Shown: positions 29,819 to 38,925 of the stretch, piece after piece | Position numbering within the stretch: position 1 is the first letter of the stretch | How the letters are laid out: every line of letters begins with the position of its first letter | Origin: an uncultured Alphaproteobacteria bacterium | Lineage (GTDB): Bacteria > Pseudomonadota > Alphaproteobacteria > Micavibrionales > Micavibrionaceae | Assembly: GCA_937931645.1 (NCBI GenBank) | Contig: CALHAR010000005.1 | Location: 62,001-126,000 of the forward strand | Direction: 5' to 3' | Length of the DNA: 64,000 bases | The notes under the pieces: generated by a model | Database searches by the model: none | Seen by the model: the letters and a program-made list of their open reading frames with translations, nothing else | Told to the model about the DNA's origin: nothing | Program-made: the position numbers and the translations under genes

Positions 29819-30724
29819 TTATTCTTTTATTTGATAGCGTTTCTTCGTTTTGGCGTTTTTTTCAATATGCTCAATCATCAGTGCCGCAATATCCTTTTTG
29901 GTGGCATTCTCAACGCCCTCTAACCCAGGGGAGGAATTGATTTCTAGAACCATTGGTCCCTTATTTGATCGGATAATATCAACACCTGCTACTTTTAATT
30001 CCATGGATTTTGCGGCTTTAACGGCCATTTTACGTTCTTCGGATGTGATCTTCGCTTTATATCCTGTACCGCCCATATGGATATTGGCACGAAACTCTCC
30101 TTCGGCGGCGTGACGCTCCATCGCGGCAACAACCTTATTTCCAATAACAAAACAACGTAAATCTATACCTTTGGACTCTTTTATAAATTCTTGTACCAAA
30201 ATATTGGCTTTCAGGCTTTTAAAGGCGTTCACAACACTTTCTGCGGCCTTATTGGTTTCGGCCAAAACAACACCAACGCCTTGCGTTCCTTCCAATAATT
30301 TTATAACAACAGGCGCACCGCCGACCATTTTAACCATGTTTTTTGTATCTAGGGGCGAGTCTGCGAAGGCGGTTTTGGGTATGTTTACATCTTTACCACA
30401 TAGAATTTGTAAGGTTCTCAATTTGTCACGTGATCGCCCAATGGCAACGGGGCCATTCAACATATAACTACCTTGCGCGCCAAACTGTCTTAAAACGGCA
30501 GTTCCATAAAAAGTGGCCGAAGGACGGATACGTGGAATAACGGCGTCAAACATTTTTAGGATTTCACCACCACGGTAATGTACTTCTGGCTTACTGGCGG
30601 TGATGTCCATGTAACAGTTTTTGATGGCGATAAAATGCATATCATGCCCGCGATCGCGCCCCGCCTGCATGAGCCTTTTATTTGAATAAAGCTTAGGGTT
30701 TGAAGCAAGAACGGCAATACGCAT
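29819..30724 (-). CDS. rimK: RimK-family ATP-grasp glutamate ligase
   Basis: A 301-residue ATP-grasp enzyme. An N-terminal domain (about 1-90) precedes the ATP-binding core with [37 protein letters not shown] and the metal-binding [11 protein letters not shown]. The family adds glutamate residues to the C-terminus of ribosomal protein S6 and can make poly-glutamate. It follows a retropepsin-like protease gene by 20 bp and an M42-type peptidase gene before that, so the three probably form one operon. S6 as substrate is inferred from the family. Confidence 0.93.
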   Translation of the reverse strand: MRIAVLASNPKLYSNKRLMQAGRDRGHDMHFIAIKNCYMDITASKPEVHYRGGEILKMFDAVIPRIRPSATFYGTAVLRQFGAQGSYMLNGPVAIGRSRDKLRTLQILCGKDVNIPKTAFADSPLDTKNMVKMVGGAPVVIKLLEGTQGVGVVLAETNKAAESVVNAFKSLKANILVQEFIKESKGIDLRCFVIGNKVVAAMERHAAEGEFRANIHMGGTGYKAKITSEERKMAVKAAKSMELKVAGVDIIRSNKGPMVLEINSSPGLEGVENATKKDIAALMIEHIEKNAKTKKRYQIKE

Positions 30725-30747
30725 TGGTTTTATTTTTTCTCATATAT

Positions 30748-31227
30748 TTAACGATAAAGGGTTTTAGCATTTTTTTGCTGGCCTGTGATATAGCTTTTTG
30801 TCACATCAATCATAAAATTTCCCGCTACTAAAGCATCTCTACCTAAGAGCATTCTATACGTCATACTATATCGTGTTGTTAGCGTTATATCCGCGATGAA
30901 CGCCGTGTCCCCTATATGAAATTTTGTTTCAATGACATATCGTTTTTCACGCTCCCCATTAGAGCTGGTAATAAAGCGATGATCTTTTACTTCTGCTTCA
31001 CAATGACAGGTAATGTCTCGGTTCTTTTGAATGGGGTGGACGATAAACTTAATATAGCTTTTGCCCTCTTTCTGAAAAGGTTCAATATGATCGGCATGTA
31101 AGGCCGATGTCTTTGCGCCGGTATCAATTTTGGCCTTAATGGCAGGGATGTTTAAGTCAGAAAAACAACACCATTCGCGGCGGCCAATAATTTTGTTATT
31201 CTGTTTCTTATCTTGCGGCGTTACCAT
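30748..31227 (-). CDS. RimB-like retropepsin-fold aspartic protease (old name: ATP-dependent Zn protease)
   Basis: A 159-residue cytoplasmic protein. The aspartic-protease motif is in AKIDTGAKTSALHAD (Asp35, Thr36, Gly37), followed later by TYRMLLGRDAL, as in PF05618-type single-domain retropepsin-like proteins that are often encoded beside rimK. In Pseudomonas the equivalent RimB was proposed to trim or control glutamate tails made by RimK. The ATG at 31227 lies in the first of two copies of a 19-bp tandem repeat, so the exact start deserves care. Confidence 0.82.
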   Translation of the reverse strand: MVTPQDKKQNNKIIGRREWCCFSDLNIPAIKAKIDTGAKTSALHADHIEPFQKEGKSYIKFIVHPIQKNRDITCHCEAEVKDHRFITSSNGEREKRYVIETKFHIGDTAFIADITLTTRYSMTYRMLLGRDALVAGNFMIDVTKSYITGQQKNAKTLYR

Positions 31228-31257
31228 TTGGGTTTTCCGTTACCATTTGGGCTTTCT
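31220..31257. repeat. 19-bp tandem duplication at the RimB-like start codon
   Basis: Two adjacent 19-bp units (31220-31238 and 31239-31257) share GTTACCATTTGGG and differ at two positions. On the minus strand each contains an ATGGTAAC. The downstream copy is the real gene start; the upstream copy is out of frame and would give a 12-codon peptide. Confidence 0.8.
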
Positions 31258-32299
31258 ATGCCGTAATTCGTTCATTCACCAGAATATTTTGCAAAAGTGC
31301 ATAATATGTTTCAATGCATTTTCGGCTCGTGGTTTCATAACTGGTGTGATACTCGGTCGTTGGTATTTGTATTGTTGCACCAGACCATCGCCCTTCTGAC
31401 TTTTGAATAATACGCCCTAATTCGGTTGACCCTAACCCTTTGACAGAGGTGCCACGCTCTATCAAATATTCGTCTTTAAACTGAAACGGGATATTTTTAT
31501 CCTCACATCGTTGTTTTATTTTTTCGGTAATGTCTTTATTAAAAATCGCATTTTTATCACGGTTTCTTAAGATAACAGAACTTTCTTCTACCGCTGATGA
31601 TTCACGAAACGGGCTGGTATCCAGGATAATCAATTCCGTACTTTCAATTTTATTATTTTCTAACCAATCTGTAATATGAACCCAGCTTTTCCCAATTTCT
31701 TCTTCACAGGTGAAAAGAGCAGTGCCTTGAAATCCATTTTGGAATAGAACGTAGATAACGCCCAAGGAAACGACATTATCAATTTGACCTTTCAAGTATT
31801 TACCATCTGAAAATGCTGTTCTGGCATATCCGATAGGGATATTGACGGGCATTGTCTCCATTCCTTCTACTTTAAAAATACAATTATCATCAATCATATT
31901 TGGTCCAGAACGGGATATTTGACCTTCGCCTAATTTTTCTCCTGTTTCGGGGTCATAAGCAAAGACATCCTCTCCGTTAAAACGGTCGCCAATGGCGTTC
32001 ATCATTTTTTGTGTTGGCGTTCCATTGACGTCATATTTGTTTTCTTTGATATATTCTGCTGCATAACCGTAATTGCTCTCGCCCATACTAATAAGGCCAT
32101 GACGGTCAACATGGGCGGAAATAATGGTGGAGTGTGGCTCTTGCCCTGACACTTCTAGAACGCCTTCATGTTCAGTGACGGTAAGTCCCAGTTTTTCAAA
32201 ATCGTTTTTTAGAAATTGGATGAAATGTTTCTCATGACCCACAACGGAAGGGACGGCAAGATATTCTATGGTTTTGGCAACAACGGTATCATATGGCAT
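31256..32299 (-). CDS. M42-like metallopeptidase/deacylase
   Basis: A 347-residue zinc peptidase of the M20/M28/M42 clan. Metal and catalytic positions visible are SAHVDRHG (His63, Asp65), the bridging Asp in GQIDNVVSLG, the CEEEIG glutamates, the Asp in ILDTSPF and a late His in TTEYHTSYE. The set is complete, so it should be active as an aminopeptidase or related hydrolase. It is the first gene of an operon with the RimB-like protease and RimK. A role in releasing glutamate or processing peptides for that system is speculative. Confidence 0.8.
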   Translation of the reverse strand: MPYDTVVAKTIEYLAVPSVVGHEKHFIQFLKNDFEKLGLTVTEHEGVLEVSGQEPHSTIISAHVDRHGLISMGESNYGYAAEYIKENKYDVNGTPTQKMMNAIGDRFNGEDVFAYDPETGEKLGEGQISRSGPNMIDDNCIFKVEGMETMPVNIPIGYARTAFSDGKYLKGQIDNVVSLGVIYVLFQNGFQGTALFTCEEEIGKSWVHITDWLENNKIESTELIILDTSPFRESSAVEESSVILRNRDKNAIFNKDITEKIKQRCEDKNIPFQFKDEYLIERGTSVKGLGSTELGRIIQKSEGRWSGATIQIPTTEYHTSYETTSRKCIETYYALLQNILVNERITA

Positions 32300-32435
32300 G
32301 GGTATCTCTCTTCCTTATTAGAACGGCATTAAGATTTCATAGATAGTGCTCTAATAAAAGGGTTTTTAAGTATTTTGGTCACAGGGCAAGGTTTGATCTT
32401 GATAGTCTAATTTTCTAGTCAGATAGCATTAATCG

Positions 32436-32464
32436 TTGCAATAAACAGGAAAATTTCCTAGAAA
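32436..32464 (+). promoter_or_regulatory. Promoter of the SRP RNA gene
   Basis: TTGCAA (32436-32441), a 17-bp spacer and TAGAAA (32459-32464) stand six bases before the inferred first base of the SRP RNA at 32471. Confidence 0.65.
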
Positions 32465-32470
32465 GGTCGC

Positions 32471-32564
32471 GGAAGATCGGCGCGGGCGAAATCTCGTTGG
32501 ACTTGGTCAGGTCTGAGAAGAAGCAGCCACAGATGAATTTTTTCGGGTCGTTGTCCGGTCTTCC
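32471..32564 (+). ncRNA. ffs: Bacterial small SRP RNA (4.5S type)
   Basis: The conserved SRP core is readable as GGTCAGGTC...GAAGCAGCC at 32505-32528, with the family's asymmetric loop and a GAGA (GNRA-type) tetraloop in place of the usual GGAA. The ends pair: GGAAGATCGG (32471-32480) with CCGGTCTTCC (32555-32564), giving a 94-nt hairpin. It binds Ffh for co-translational targeting. The ffs-dnaX order is typical of alphaproteobacteria. I see no clear gene or terminator in the 197 bases between it and dnaX, nor in the bases from 32300 to its promoter. Confidence 0.9.
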
Positions 32565-32761
32565 ACTTTATTCAAAAAGTTTTCATTAAAAAAAAGACCT
32601 TGGGCATGTAAAAGCAGCGCTGGTTATATAGGTAAATTCGAGGGCGTTTTATTATAAAGAAAGCCTGCATGGTGTGCTTGTACGCCTGAGCGGTCATATA
32701 TAAGCCCAATAACTCCTATCTTCATCTTGCGTGTATTTCGGAATCGTACTAAACCTAGAAT

Positions 32762-34597
32762 ATGTCCCAAGAACAAGAAAAACCTGAAACAGAGAAATCC
32801 GTTCCTTATCGCGTGTTGGCGCGTAAGTACCGCCCACAAAATTTTGATGACCTTATTGGTCAAGATGCGCTGGTGCGTACGCTTAAAAATGCCATAGATT
32901 CTGGCCGTATTGCTCATGCCTTTATGCTGACGGGTATCCGTGGGGTGGGTAAAACAACAACCGCCCGTATTATCGCAAAAGCACTTAATTATACAGGGGC
33001 TGATGGAACGGCAGGGCCTACTACAGGTGACACGTCTGATTGTGAAGCTTGTAAAGCCATTGCCGAAGATCGTCACCCTGATATTATGGAGATGGATGCT
33101 GCCAGCCGTACAGGGATTGATGATATTCGTGAAATTTTAGATGGTGTACGTTATGCGCCAACTTCGGCGCGCTATAAAATCTATATTATAGATGAGGTGC
33201 ATATGCTGTCTAAAGCGGCGTTTAATGCGCTGCTTAAAACGCTGGAAGAACCACCAGAGCATGTGAAGTTTATTTTTGCGACGACAGAGGTTCGTAAAGT
33301 TCCAATAACAGTTTTATCCCGTTGTCAGCGTTTTGATCTACGCCGTATAGATCCTGATATTTTAAGTGATTATTACGGTAAAATTTCTGACTGGGAAGAG
33401 GTAACAACCGAGGAAGAGGCTCTGGATTTGATAGCTCGCGCGGCTGATGGTTCTGTCCGTGATGGTCTTAGTTTGCTTGATCAGGCGATGGCTCTTGGTG
33501 ATAGCAAGGTGACCGCCGAGCAAGTGAAAGATATGCTTGGCCTGGCTGATCGTGCCATGATTTTAGATGTCTTGGAAAATGTGATGAAGGGTAATCCTGC
33601 TGACGCGCTCGCCGTTATGGGGGATCTCTATAAAAAGGGTGCTGACCCTGTTGTTGTTATTCAGGACTTATTGGACTTATCACACTTATTGACTAAACAT
33701 CGTGCGCTTCCACAAAATACAAACGCGAATTTAATGCCCAAGGGTGAGCAAGAACGTCTTGAGAATTTAGCGGATAGCCTGTCTATGCCAACGCTTGGGC
33801 GGACATGGCAGATATTATTGAAAGGTTTGGGCGAGGTTAATATCGCCCCTAATCCGCAAAAAGCGGCAGAGATGGTTATTATCCGTCTGGCCTATGCCGC
33901 AGATCTGCCTGATCCGGCAAGTTTGGTGAAGAAATTAAAGTCTGGTGCTTTAGTTGCGGGTGGTTCTGTGGGGACGCTGGCTAATAGTGCGGGTGGTCAA
34001 GTCAATGCAGGCAGCAGTTCTACAGCGCAGGCGATATCTTCTGCGCCTATTTCTCCTGCGTCCGCTTCTCAATCTTCTCAATCACCTCAGCCATTACAAG
34101 CGTCACTTGCTTCTACCTCTGCGGCGGTTAAATCGTCTAATACCGTGCCTCATCCCGCTAAAATACAAAATGAGCAAAGCCATATGGCAGCTTTAAAACC
34201 TCAAATAAATGGTGAGGAAAATAACAATCCTGTCCCCGAAATAAAGACAATGGTTGATATTGTCCAAGCCCTTGAAAAATCAGGGGAAATGGTTTTTGCA
34301 ACGCAGGTTCGTATGTTTGTGCACCCTGTTAAAATTACCGATAAAATGGTTGAGTTCCGTGCCGCAGAAGGGGCGCCTGACCGTTTGAGCCAAGATTTAT
34401 CACAGAAATTAAAAGCCGCTACGGGTGATCGTTGGGTGGTGTCTATCTCTAATCAACAGGGTGAGCTGACTTTAGCGCAATTGGCTGATCAGGATGAGGC
34501 GAAGTTACGCGCTCATATTTTAGAGCAACCTTTGATGCAAAATATCACAAAATTATTTCCTGATGCGGACCTAAAAGAAATCACGTCTAAGACTTAA
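32762..34597 (+). CDS. dnaX: DNA polymerase III subunits gamma/tau
   Basis: A 611-residue clamp-loader ATPase. Walker A is GIRGVGKTT (58-66), the DExx box is IIDEVHML, and the sensor-1 region is FIFATTEVRKVPITVLSRCQRF. Of the usual zinc-module cysteines only two are visible, Cys94 and Cys97 in DCEACKAI, so this module may be reduced here. Domain III is followed by an Ala/Ser/Pro/Gln-rich linker (about 400-480) and a C-terminal tau region. It is followed by ybaB. The ribosome site is weak. Confidence 0.96.
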   Translation: MSQEQEKPETEKSVPYRVLARKYRPQNFDDLIGQDALVRTLKNAIDSGRIAHAFMLTGIRGVGKTTTARIIAKALNYTGADGTAGPTTGDTSDCEACKAIAEDRHPDIMEMDAASRTGIDDIREILDGVRYAPTSARYKIYIIDEVHMLSKAAFNALLKTLEEPPEHVKFIFATTEVRKVPITVLSRCQRFDLRRIDPDILSDYYGKISDWEEVTTEEEALDLIARAADGSVRDGLSLLDQAMALGDSKVTAEQVKDMLGLADRAMILDVLENVMKGNPADALAVMGDLYKKGADPVVVIQDLLDLSHLLTKHRALPQNTNANLMPKGEQERLENLADSLSMPTLGRTWQILLKGLGEVNIAPNPQKAAEMVIIRLAYAADLPDPASLVKKLKSGALVAGGSVGTLANSAGGQVNAGSSSTAQAISSAPISPASASQSSQSPQPLQASLASTSAAVKSSNTVPHPAKIQNEQSHMAALKPQINGEENNNPVPEIKTMVDIVQALEKSGEMVFATQVRMFVHPVKITDKMVEFRAAEGAPDRLSQDLSQKLKAATGDRWVVSISNQQGELTLAQLADQDEAKLRAHILEQPLMQNITKLFPDADLKEITSKT

Positions 34598-34615
34598 TCA
34601 ATAAGGAACAGAAAA

Positions 34616-34936
34616 ATGAATATTGCCAAAATGATGCAGCAAGCAAAAGTCATGCAAGAAAAAATGCAAACTATGCAAGAACAGCTCGCCGATATTGAAG
34701 TTGAAGGTCAATCAGGGGGCGGTCTTGTGAAGGTAACGACAACTTGTAAGAACGATATTCGCCGCGTTGATATTGACCCTAGTTTGATTGTTGCCGATGA
34801 AAAAGAAGTGCTTGAGGATTTAATCAAGGCGGCGCTGAATGATGCAAAATCAAAAGCAGATCAAAAGCTTGCTGATGAAACTCAAAGCATGATGGGTGAT
34901 CTTGGCCTGCCCGCAGGAGCGCAACTACCGTTTTAG
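34616..34936 (+). CDS. ybaB: YbaB/EbfC family nucleoid-associated protein
   Basis: A 106-residue DNA-binding dimer with the family pattern: a helical start MNIAKMMQQAKVMQEKMQTMQEQL, then GGGLVKVTTTCKNDIRRVDIDPSL and a C-terminal helix. AAGGAACAGAAAA precedes the ATG. It lies 18 bp after dnaX. In many relatives recR follows directly; here a transporter gene does. Confidence 0.95.
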   Translation: MNIAKMMQQAKVMQEKMQTMQEQLADIEVEGQSGGGLVKVTTTCKNDIRRVDIDPSLIVADEKEVLEDLIKAALNDAKSKADQKLADETQSMMGDLGLPAGAQLPF

Positions 34937-34949
34937 ATAGATCGTTTCA

Positions 34950-36125
34950 ATGAACGCCGCTTTAATCCAAATAGCAGAAAATAAAAATAAAATTGCCTTA
35001 CGTGGAGGAATTTTATTATCGATTCTTGTCCTCTGTCTTTTTCCAGATGAGCCAACACGCGTCACGTCCCGTGAGGCGTTGTCTAGTGCTTATATAAGTG
35101 TGAGTACGTTTGTGGCGTTGACGCTTGCTTTGTTTTACGCCCTTGAGCATATCTTGAAACTGGATACGAATCATTTGCTAAACAAATATCCACGTTGGCA
35201 TATTCCAATTGCAGCGCTTATGGGGGCGTTACCAGGGTGCGGCGGCGCTATTATCGTAGTTACACAATATGTCAGTGGGCGTTTGGGGTTTGGCTCTATG
35301 GTTGCGGTATTAACATCAACAATGGGGGATGCGGCTTTTCTATTAATTGCTCGTGAGCCTAAAACAGCTCTTCTAGTTTATGCTGTTTCTTTGACCGTTG
35401 GAATTGTTACAGGGTATATCGTTGAAAAAATTCATGGCCGTGACTTTTTACGCAAAGAACGACAAACTAAAAAAGAATTTATGGCGCGTACGGAGATGCC
35501 AAATGTTTTGGGTCTTCTGCAATATCCTTGGGTTTTATTGATGACCCCTGGCTTTGCGTTGGGTTTTGCCAATGCTGTTCAACTTGATTCTGATTTATGG
35601 TTTGGTGGTTTTAGTGCCTATGAACCTACTTTGTGGATTGGTTTTTATGGGGCTTTGCTTTCTACAGTGATGTGGGCACTTAATCCCAATTCGGGGCCAA
35701 GTATAGTGAACTTATCTGGTAAAATGATTGAAACAAATGGTTGGAAAATCCATTTAGAGCGTGTTGTGATTGATACTAATTTTGTGACTGTTTGGGTCGT
35801 TATAGCGTTTCTTGCTTTTGAGCTTTTACTGCTATGGGGCGGGTTTGATTTAAAATCTGTATTTGAAATTTGGCAACCAATTATCCCCTTCATGGCGGTT
35901 TTAATGGGGTTTATTCCAGGATGCGGCCCTCAAATTCTAATCACGACATTTTATTTAAATGGACTGATACCTTTGTCGGCGCAATTGGGGAATGCTCTCA
36001 GTAACGATGGTGACGCTTTGTTTCCTGCTCTTGCTCTTGCCCCCAGAACCGCTATTTTGGCAACCTTATATACTGCCGTTCCCGCACTCATTGTGGCGTA
36101 TGGCTGGTATTTTTTGATGGAATGA
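34950..36125 (+). CDS. Putative manganese transporter/permease (ArsP_2-like)
   Basis: A 391-residue membrane protein with about ten helices. Two matching re-entrant motifs, GALPGCGGAIIVVTQY (about 92-107) and GFIPGCGPQILITTFY (about 320-335), suggest two inverted repeats around a transport path. This matches proteins annotated as putative manganese transporters (PF11449-like). The substrate has not been shown here. It begins 13 bp after ybaB and its stop overlaps the exonuclease III start as ATGA. Confidence 0.75.
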   Translation: MNAALIQIAENKNKIALRGGILLSILVLCLFPDEPTRVTSREALSSAYISVSTFVALTLALFYALEHILKLDTNHLLNKYPRWHIPIAALMGALPGCGGAIIVVTQYVSGRLGFGSMVAVLTSTMGDAAFLLIAREPKTALLVYAVSLTVGIVTGYIVEKIHGRDFLRKERQTKKEFMARTEMPNVLGLLQYPWVLLMTPGFALGFANAVQLDSDLWFGGFSAYEPTLWIGFYGALLSTVMWALNPNSGPSIVNLSGKMIETNGWKIHLERVVIDTNFVTVWVVIAFLAFELLLLWGGFDLKSVFEIWQPIIPFMAVLMGFIPGCGPQILITTFYLNGLIPLSAQLGNALSNDGDALFPALALAPRTAILATLYTAVPALIVAYGWYFLME

Positions 36126-36919
36126 AAAACATGAAACTTGTCACTTGGAATATTAACTCTGTTCGTCTTCGTGCGCCGATGGTGGTGCAACTGATGCGTG
36201 AAGAAGCAGCAGATATTATTTGTTTGCAAGAAACAAAAACCAGAGATGAGTTTTTTCCACTCGATGTTTTTACAGCCGAAGGGTATAAGCATATTCATAT
36301 AGCAGGGATGAAAAGCTATAACGGCGTTTGTATCTTATCCAAACTACCTTTTAAAAAAACTGAAATTCATAACCGCGTTGGTAAAGAAGATTGCCGTCAT
36401 ATTTCGGCTAGCTTTAAAGACTTTGACCTACACAACCTTTATATTCCTGCTGGTGGGGACGAGGCCGACCGCACCATTAATGAAAAATTCGGGCATAAGC
36501 TTGATTTCATCACTGAAATGACGGAGCTTTTTTCTAAGACCTATACAGCAAAGAAAAATGTGATAACCGTTGGTGACTTTAATATTGCCCCGCGTGAGCA
36601 TGATGTTTGGTCTTCTAAACAACTTCAAAAGGTCGTTTCGCATACGCCGATTGAGATAGAATATCTTGCCAAAATGTACGCGTCCTTAGATTGGCAAGAT
36701 GCTATTCGCCATTTCGTTCCCGATGAAGAAAAATGCTATAGCTGGTGGAGCTATCGTAACCGCGACTATAAAAAATCAAACCGTGGTCGCAGGTTAGATC
36801 ATATTTGGGTTACCCCACCCTTGGCTCAAAAGTTAAAAAATTACAAGCTATTGAACCATTATCGTGACCTTGAAAAACCGTCAGACCATATACCAGTCAT
36901 GATTGAACTTGAAAAATAA
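36122..36919 (+). CDS. xth: Exodeoxyribonuclease III (AP endonuclease)
   Basis: A 265-residue Mg-dependent AP endonuclease/3' exonuclease of the EEP superfamily. Motifs include TWNINSVRLR, CLQETKT (metal-binding Glu), LYIPAGG, GDFNIAPREHDVW and a C-terminal RLDHIWVT and PSDHIPVM, with the catalytic His. All are intact. The ATG at 36122 overlaps the transporter stop; a second ATG three codons on fits the usual family start better. It repairs abasic sites. Confidence 0.95.
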   Translation: MKNMKLVTWNINSVRLRAPMVVQLMREEAADIICLQETKTRDEFFPLDVFTAEGYKHIHIAGMKSYNGVCILSKLPFKKTEIHNRVGKEDCRHISASFKDFDLHNLYIPAGGDEADRTINEKFGHKLDFITEMTELFSKTYTAKKNVITVGDFNIAPREHDVWSSKQLQKVVSHTPIEIEYLAKMYASLDWQDAIRHFVPDEEKCYSWWSYRNRDYKKSNRGRRLDHIWVTPPLAQKLKNYKLLNHYRDLEKPSDHIPVMIELEK

Positions 36920-36922
36920 TTT

Positions 36923-38731
36923 TTAACTAACCCGCCCCAACATGATTGTTTGCACGTCGTTCATTTCGGTTTCGCTAAGTAATTTATTGGCAACGGCAAA
37001 GTTCTTAATGTTTGAGATATTTCCACCGCCAACACCACCGCCATTTGTTCCAATTCTAAAGTTGTTTGGTGTTGCGTCTGTATTATTGAGAGTACCGATG
37101 TTACCATTTTGGAACGTGCCGCCTTGTATTTTATAGACCCAATCTCCATTGGTGGGGTCATAACCAAAGCTAAACATTTGGTCACCTGCTCCGATTGCCT
37201 CTGCTGATAGTTCAAGGCTTTCTCTTGTCGAGCCGCCCGCAGATAAAACTTTCATTCTTAAACGTCTGACACTTCTAATAATTTCAAAATGAATCCCTGC
37301 GTCAACGCCAACAACACCAGTTCCCATCACCGGTAAATCCCCTGATGTAATATTTACTTGCATTGTAATTGTCCATGGCGCGCCATCCGAGCGATGCATC
37401 TTTGCAATTAAATCAGGGTTAGATTTTAATGTGAAGTAACGCCCCCCCATTGTGAAGAATGCATTACTATCTCCTGCAGTACCAATTAAGGCAGGATCAT
37501 TCGTTGTTTCAGCTGTGCCATCATTGCCAAACCATGCATCAACCGTACCCTTTAAATCTGTCAAAGTTTGCCCTGAGGTATAGCTTGTTGTATCTTGCGC
37601 TGAATAATCTATCACGTGATTTGTGTCTAAAGCCGAGCCGCTTATTGCGGCCATAGGCGTACCAACCGCAATATTAGAATAACCACTGATACCAGCGCTT
37701 GTTACGATCTGTACACGGAAATCATAAGATTCATCATTGGTTAAATTATCAACGACAATATTTAAGCTGGGATCTGCTTCTCTATTAAAATCAATCCATG
37801 TGTTTGATGACGATGATTTATATTGCACAATGATATGCCGTATGGTTGATCCGCCTAATATGCCAGGCGTAACCGTAATTGTTGATTGCGCAGGCTCGTC
37901 ATTACTGGCGCTAATCATAGCAGAGCCAGGAGCACTTAAACCTAAGTCATCTGATAGGCTTGTATTAAGAGCATTAAAATATCTTTGACCAAAAATGCGT
38001 AAACTTGGTGCATCAAAATGTACGCCATCGCCGCCATCAATTAAGCTTGTCGAAGGGGCAAACCCTGCATAAGGAACACGGTTGATAATATTTGATAAAG
38101 CGGAACGAACGCCTGCTGCATTTGATGTACCGATTAAATCTCCGCAAATAAATGGTGTTGTTATGCTTGCCCCTGCAATTCTATCGCGTGCCATTGTGAT
38201 AAGCGTATCCATACGGTTCGCATAAAGTGTTTCAGACTGTCCGCCTTGCGCTTCTCCTTGGTGCCATGCAATAGAATGAAGCCTGTTATTGCCTAATGCC
38301 ATCGCCGCATTACCGCGCGCAATCATGTCTTCAAAATTTTCATCACCAATATTCCAATCATCACCAAAACCACTCGATCCTTCGGCAACAGGAACAAGTA
38401 AAATTTTTGCTGTAGCGGGTAGAGTTGTTAAAACTTGCTTGGCGTAGGTCAATCCCATTCCAATCGTGTTGGCGCTTGCCCCAACATGGGAAAGCGGATC
38501 AACCGCCAAAATAACTGCTTCTTGTGAAGCATCACCTGTAATTTCTTCGGTTCTGCTCAGCATAAAAATACGTGGGTCTGTGGCATCAAGGACGGTGTCA
38601 ATGGGGCCATTGCGCCCCACCATATTAGATTGTCCTGCCAAAAGAATGACGTAGTAATCGACAACAGGCGGTGAATAAGATGAGATCGATGATGATTTTG
38701 GCGCCATACCGCGCCCCAGAGTTACAAGCAT
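36923..38731 (-). CDS. SASA/SGNH-type esterase with FN3 and LamG-like C-terminal domains
   Basis: A 602-residue modular protein without a visible signal peptide. The N-terminal domain (about 25-255) is a SASA/DUF303-type SGNH hydrolase: Ser35 in LLAGQSNMVGR, WHQGEAQGG, and a DGVHF segment with the late catalytic Asp/His. A fibronectin-III-like segment (about 260-355) and a LamG/concanavalin-like region (about 370-600) follow. AAGGAAT precedes its ATG. The layout resembles carbohydrate-active or tail-fibre-like proteins, and a carbohydrate esterase activity is inferred. No phage or polysaccharide genes surround it, which makes it the most accessory-looking gene in the window. Confidence 0.7.
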   Translation of the reverse strand: MLVTLGRGMAPKSSSISSYSPPVVDYYVILLAGQSNMVGRNGPIDTVLDATDPRIFMLSRTEEITGDASQEAVILAVDPLSHVGASANTIGMGLTYAKQVLTTLPATAKILLVPVAEGSSGFGDDWNIGDENFEDMIARGNAAMALGNNRLHSIAWHQGEAQGGQSETLYANRMDTLITMARDRIAGASITTPFICGDLIGTSNAAGVRSALSNIINRVPYAGFAPSTSLIDGGDGVHFDAPSLRIFGQRYFNALNTSLSDDLGLSAPGSAMISASNDEPAQSTITVTPGILGGSTIRHIIVQYKSSSSNTWIDFNREADPSLNIVVDNLTNDESYDFRVQIVTSAGISGYSNIAVGTPMAAISGSALDTNHVIDYSAQDTTSYTSGQTLTDLKGTVDAWFGNDGTAETTNDPALIGTAGDSNAFFTMGGRYFTLKSNPDLIAKMHRSDGAPWTITMQVNITSGDLPVMGTGVVGVDAGIHFEIIRSVRRLRMKVLSAGGSTRESLELSAEAIGAGDQMFSFGYDPTNGDWVYKIQGGTFQNGNIGTLNNTDATPNNFRIGTNGGGVGGGNISNIKNFAVANKLLSETEMNDVQTIMLGRVS

Positions 38732-38810
38732 ATAACTATTCCTTATGATGAATATGATTAAAAATAAAAACGGATTCTAAAAAAGCTTAGAAACAAAACT
38801 GACTAGAAAT

Positions 38811-38842
38811 AAAAAAAGCGCAGACCGTGAAGCCGCGCTTTT
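38811..38842 (-). terminator. Terminator downstream of the DUF1223 gene
   Basis: AAAAGCGC (38814-38821) pairs with GCGCTTTT (38835-38842) around a 13-nt loop. Minus-strand transcripts from the DUF1223 gene meet the stem followed by a T-run (the As at 38811-38817). T residues on the other side could allow bidirectional use. Confidence 0.75.
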
Positions 38843-38925
38843 ATTGTTATTAATCAGTAAAATTTAGATAAATTTCTGCCGTTAATAGGAATATATTACT
38901 ATAAAATCATCAAATGTCAAGAGGT

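Noticed and set aside
32624-33076. 150-codon minus-strand frame across the ffs-dnaX spacer and the dnaX start
   Set aside because: Mostly antisense to the conserved dnaX Walker region and lacks a ribosome site.
32762-34597. Programmed frameshift in dnaX producing gamma
   Set aside because: I see no convincing slippery A-run with a following stem and early stop inside the gene.
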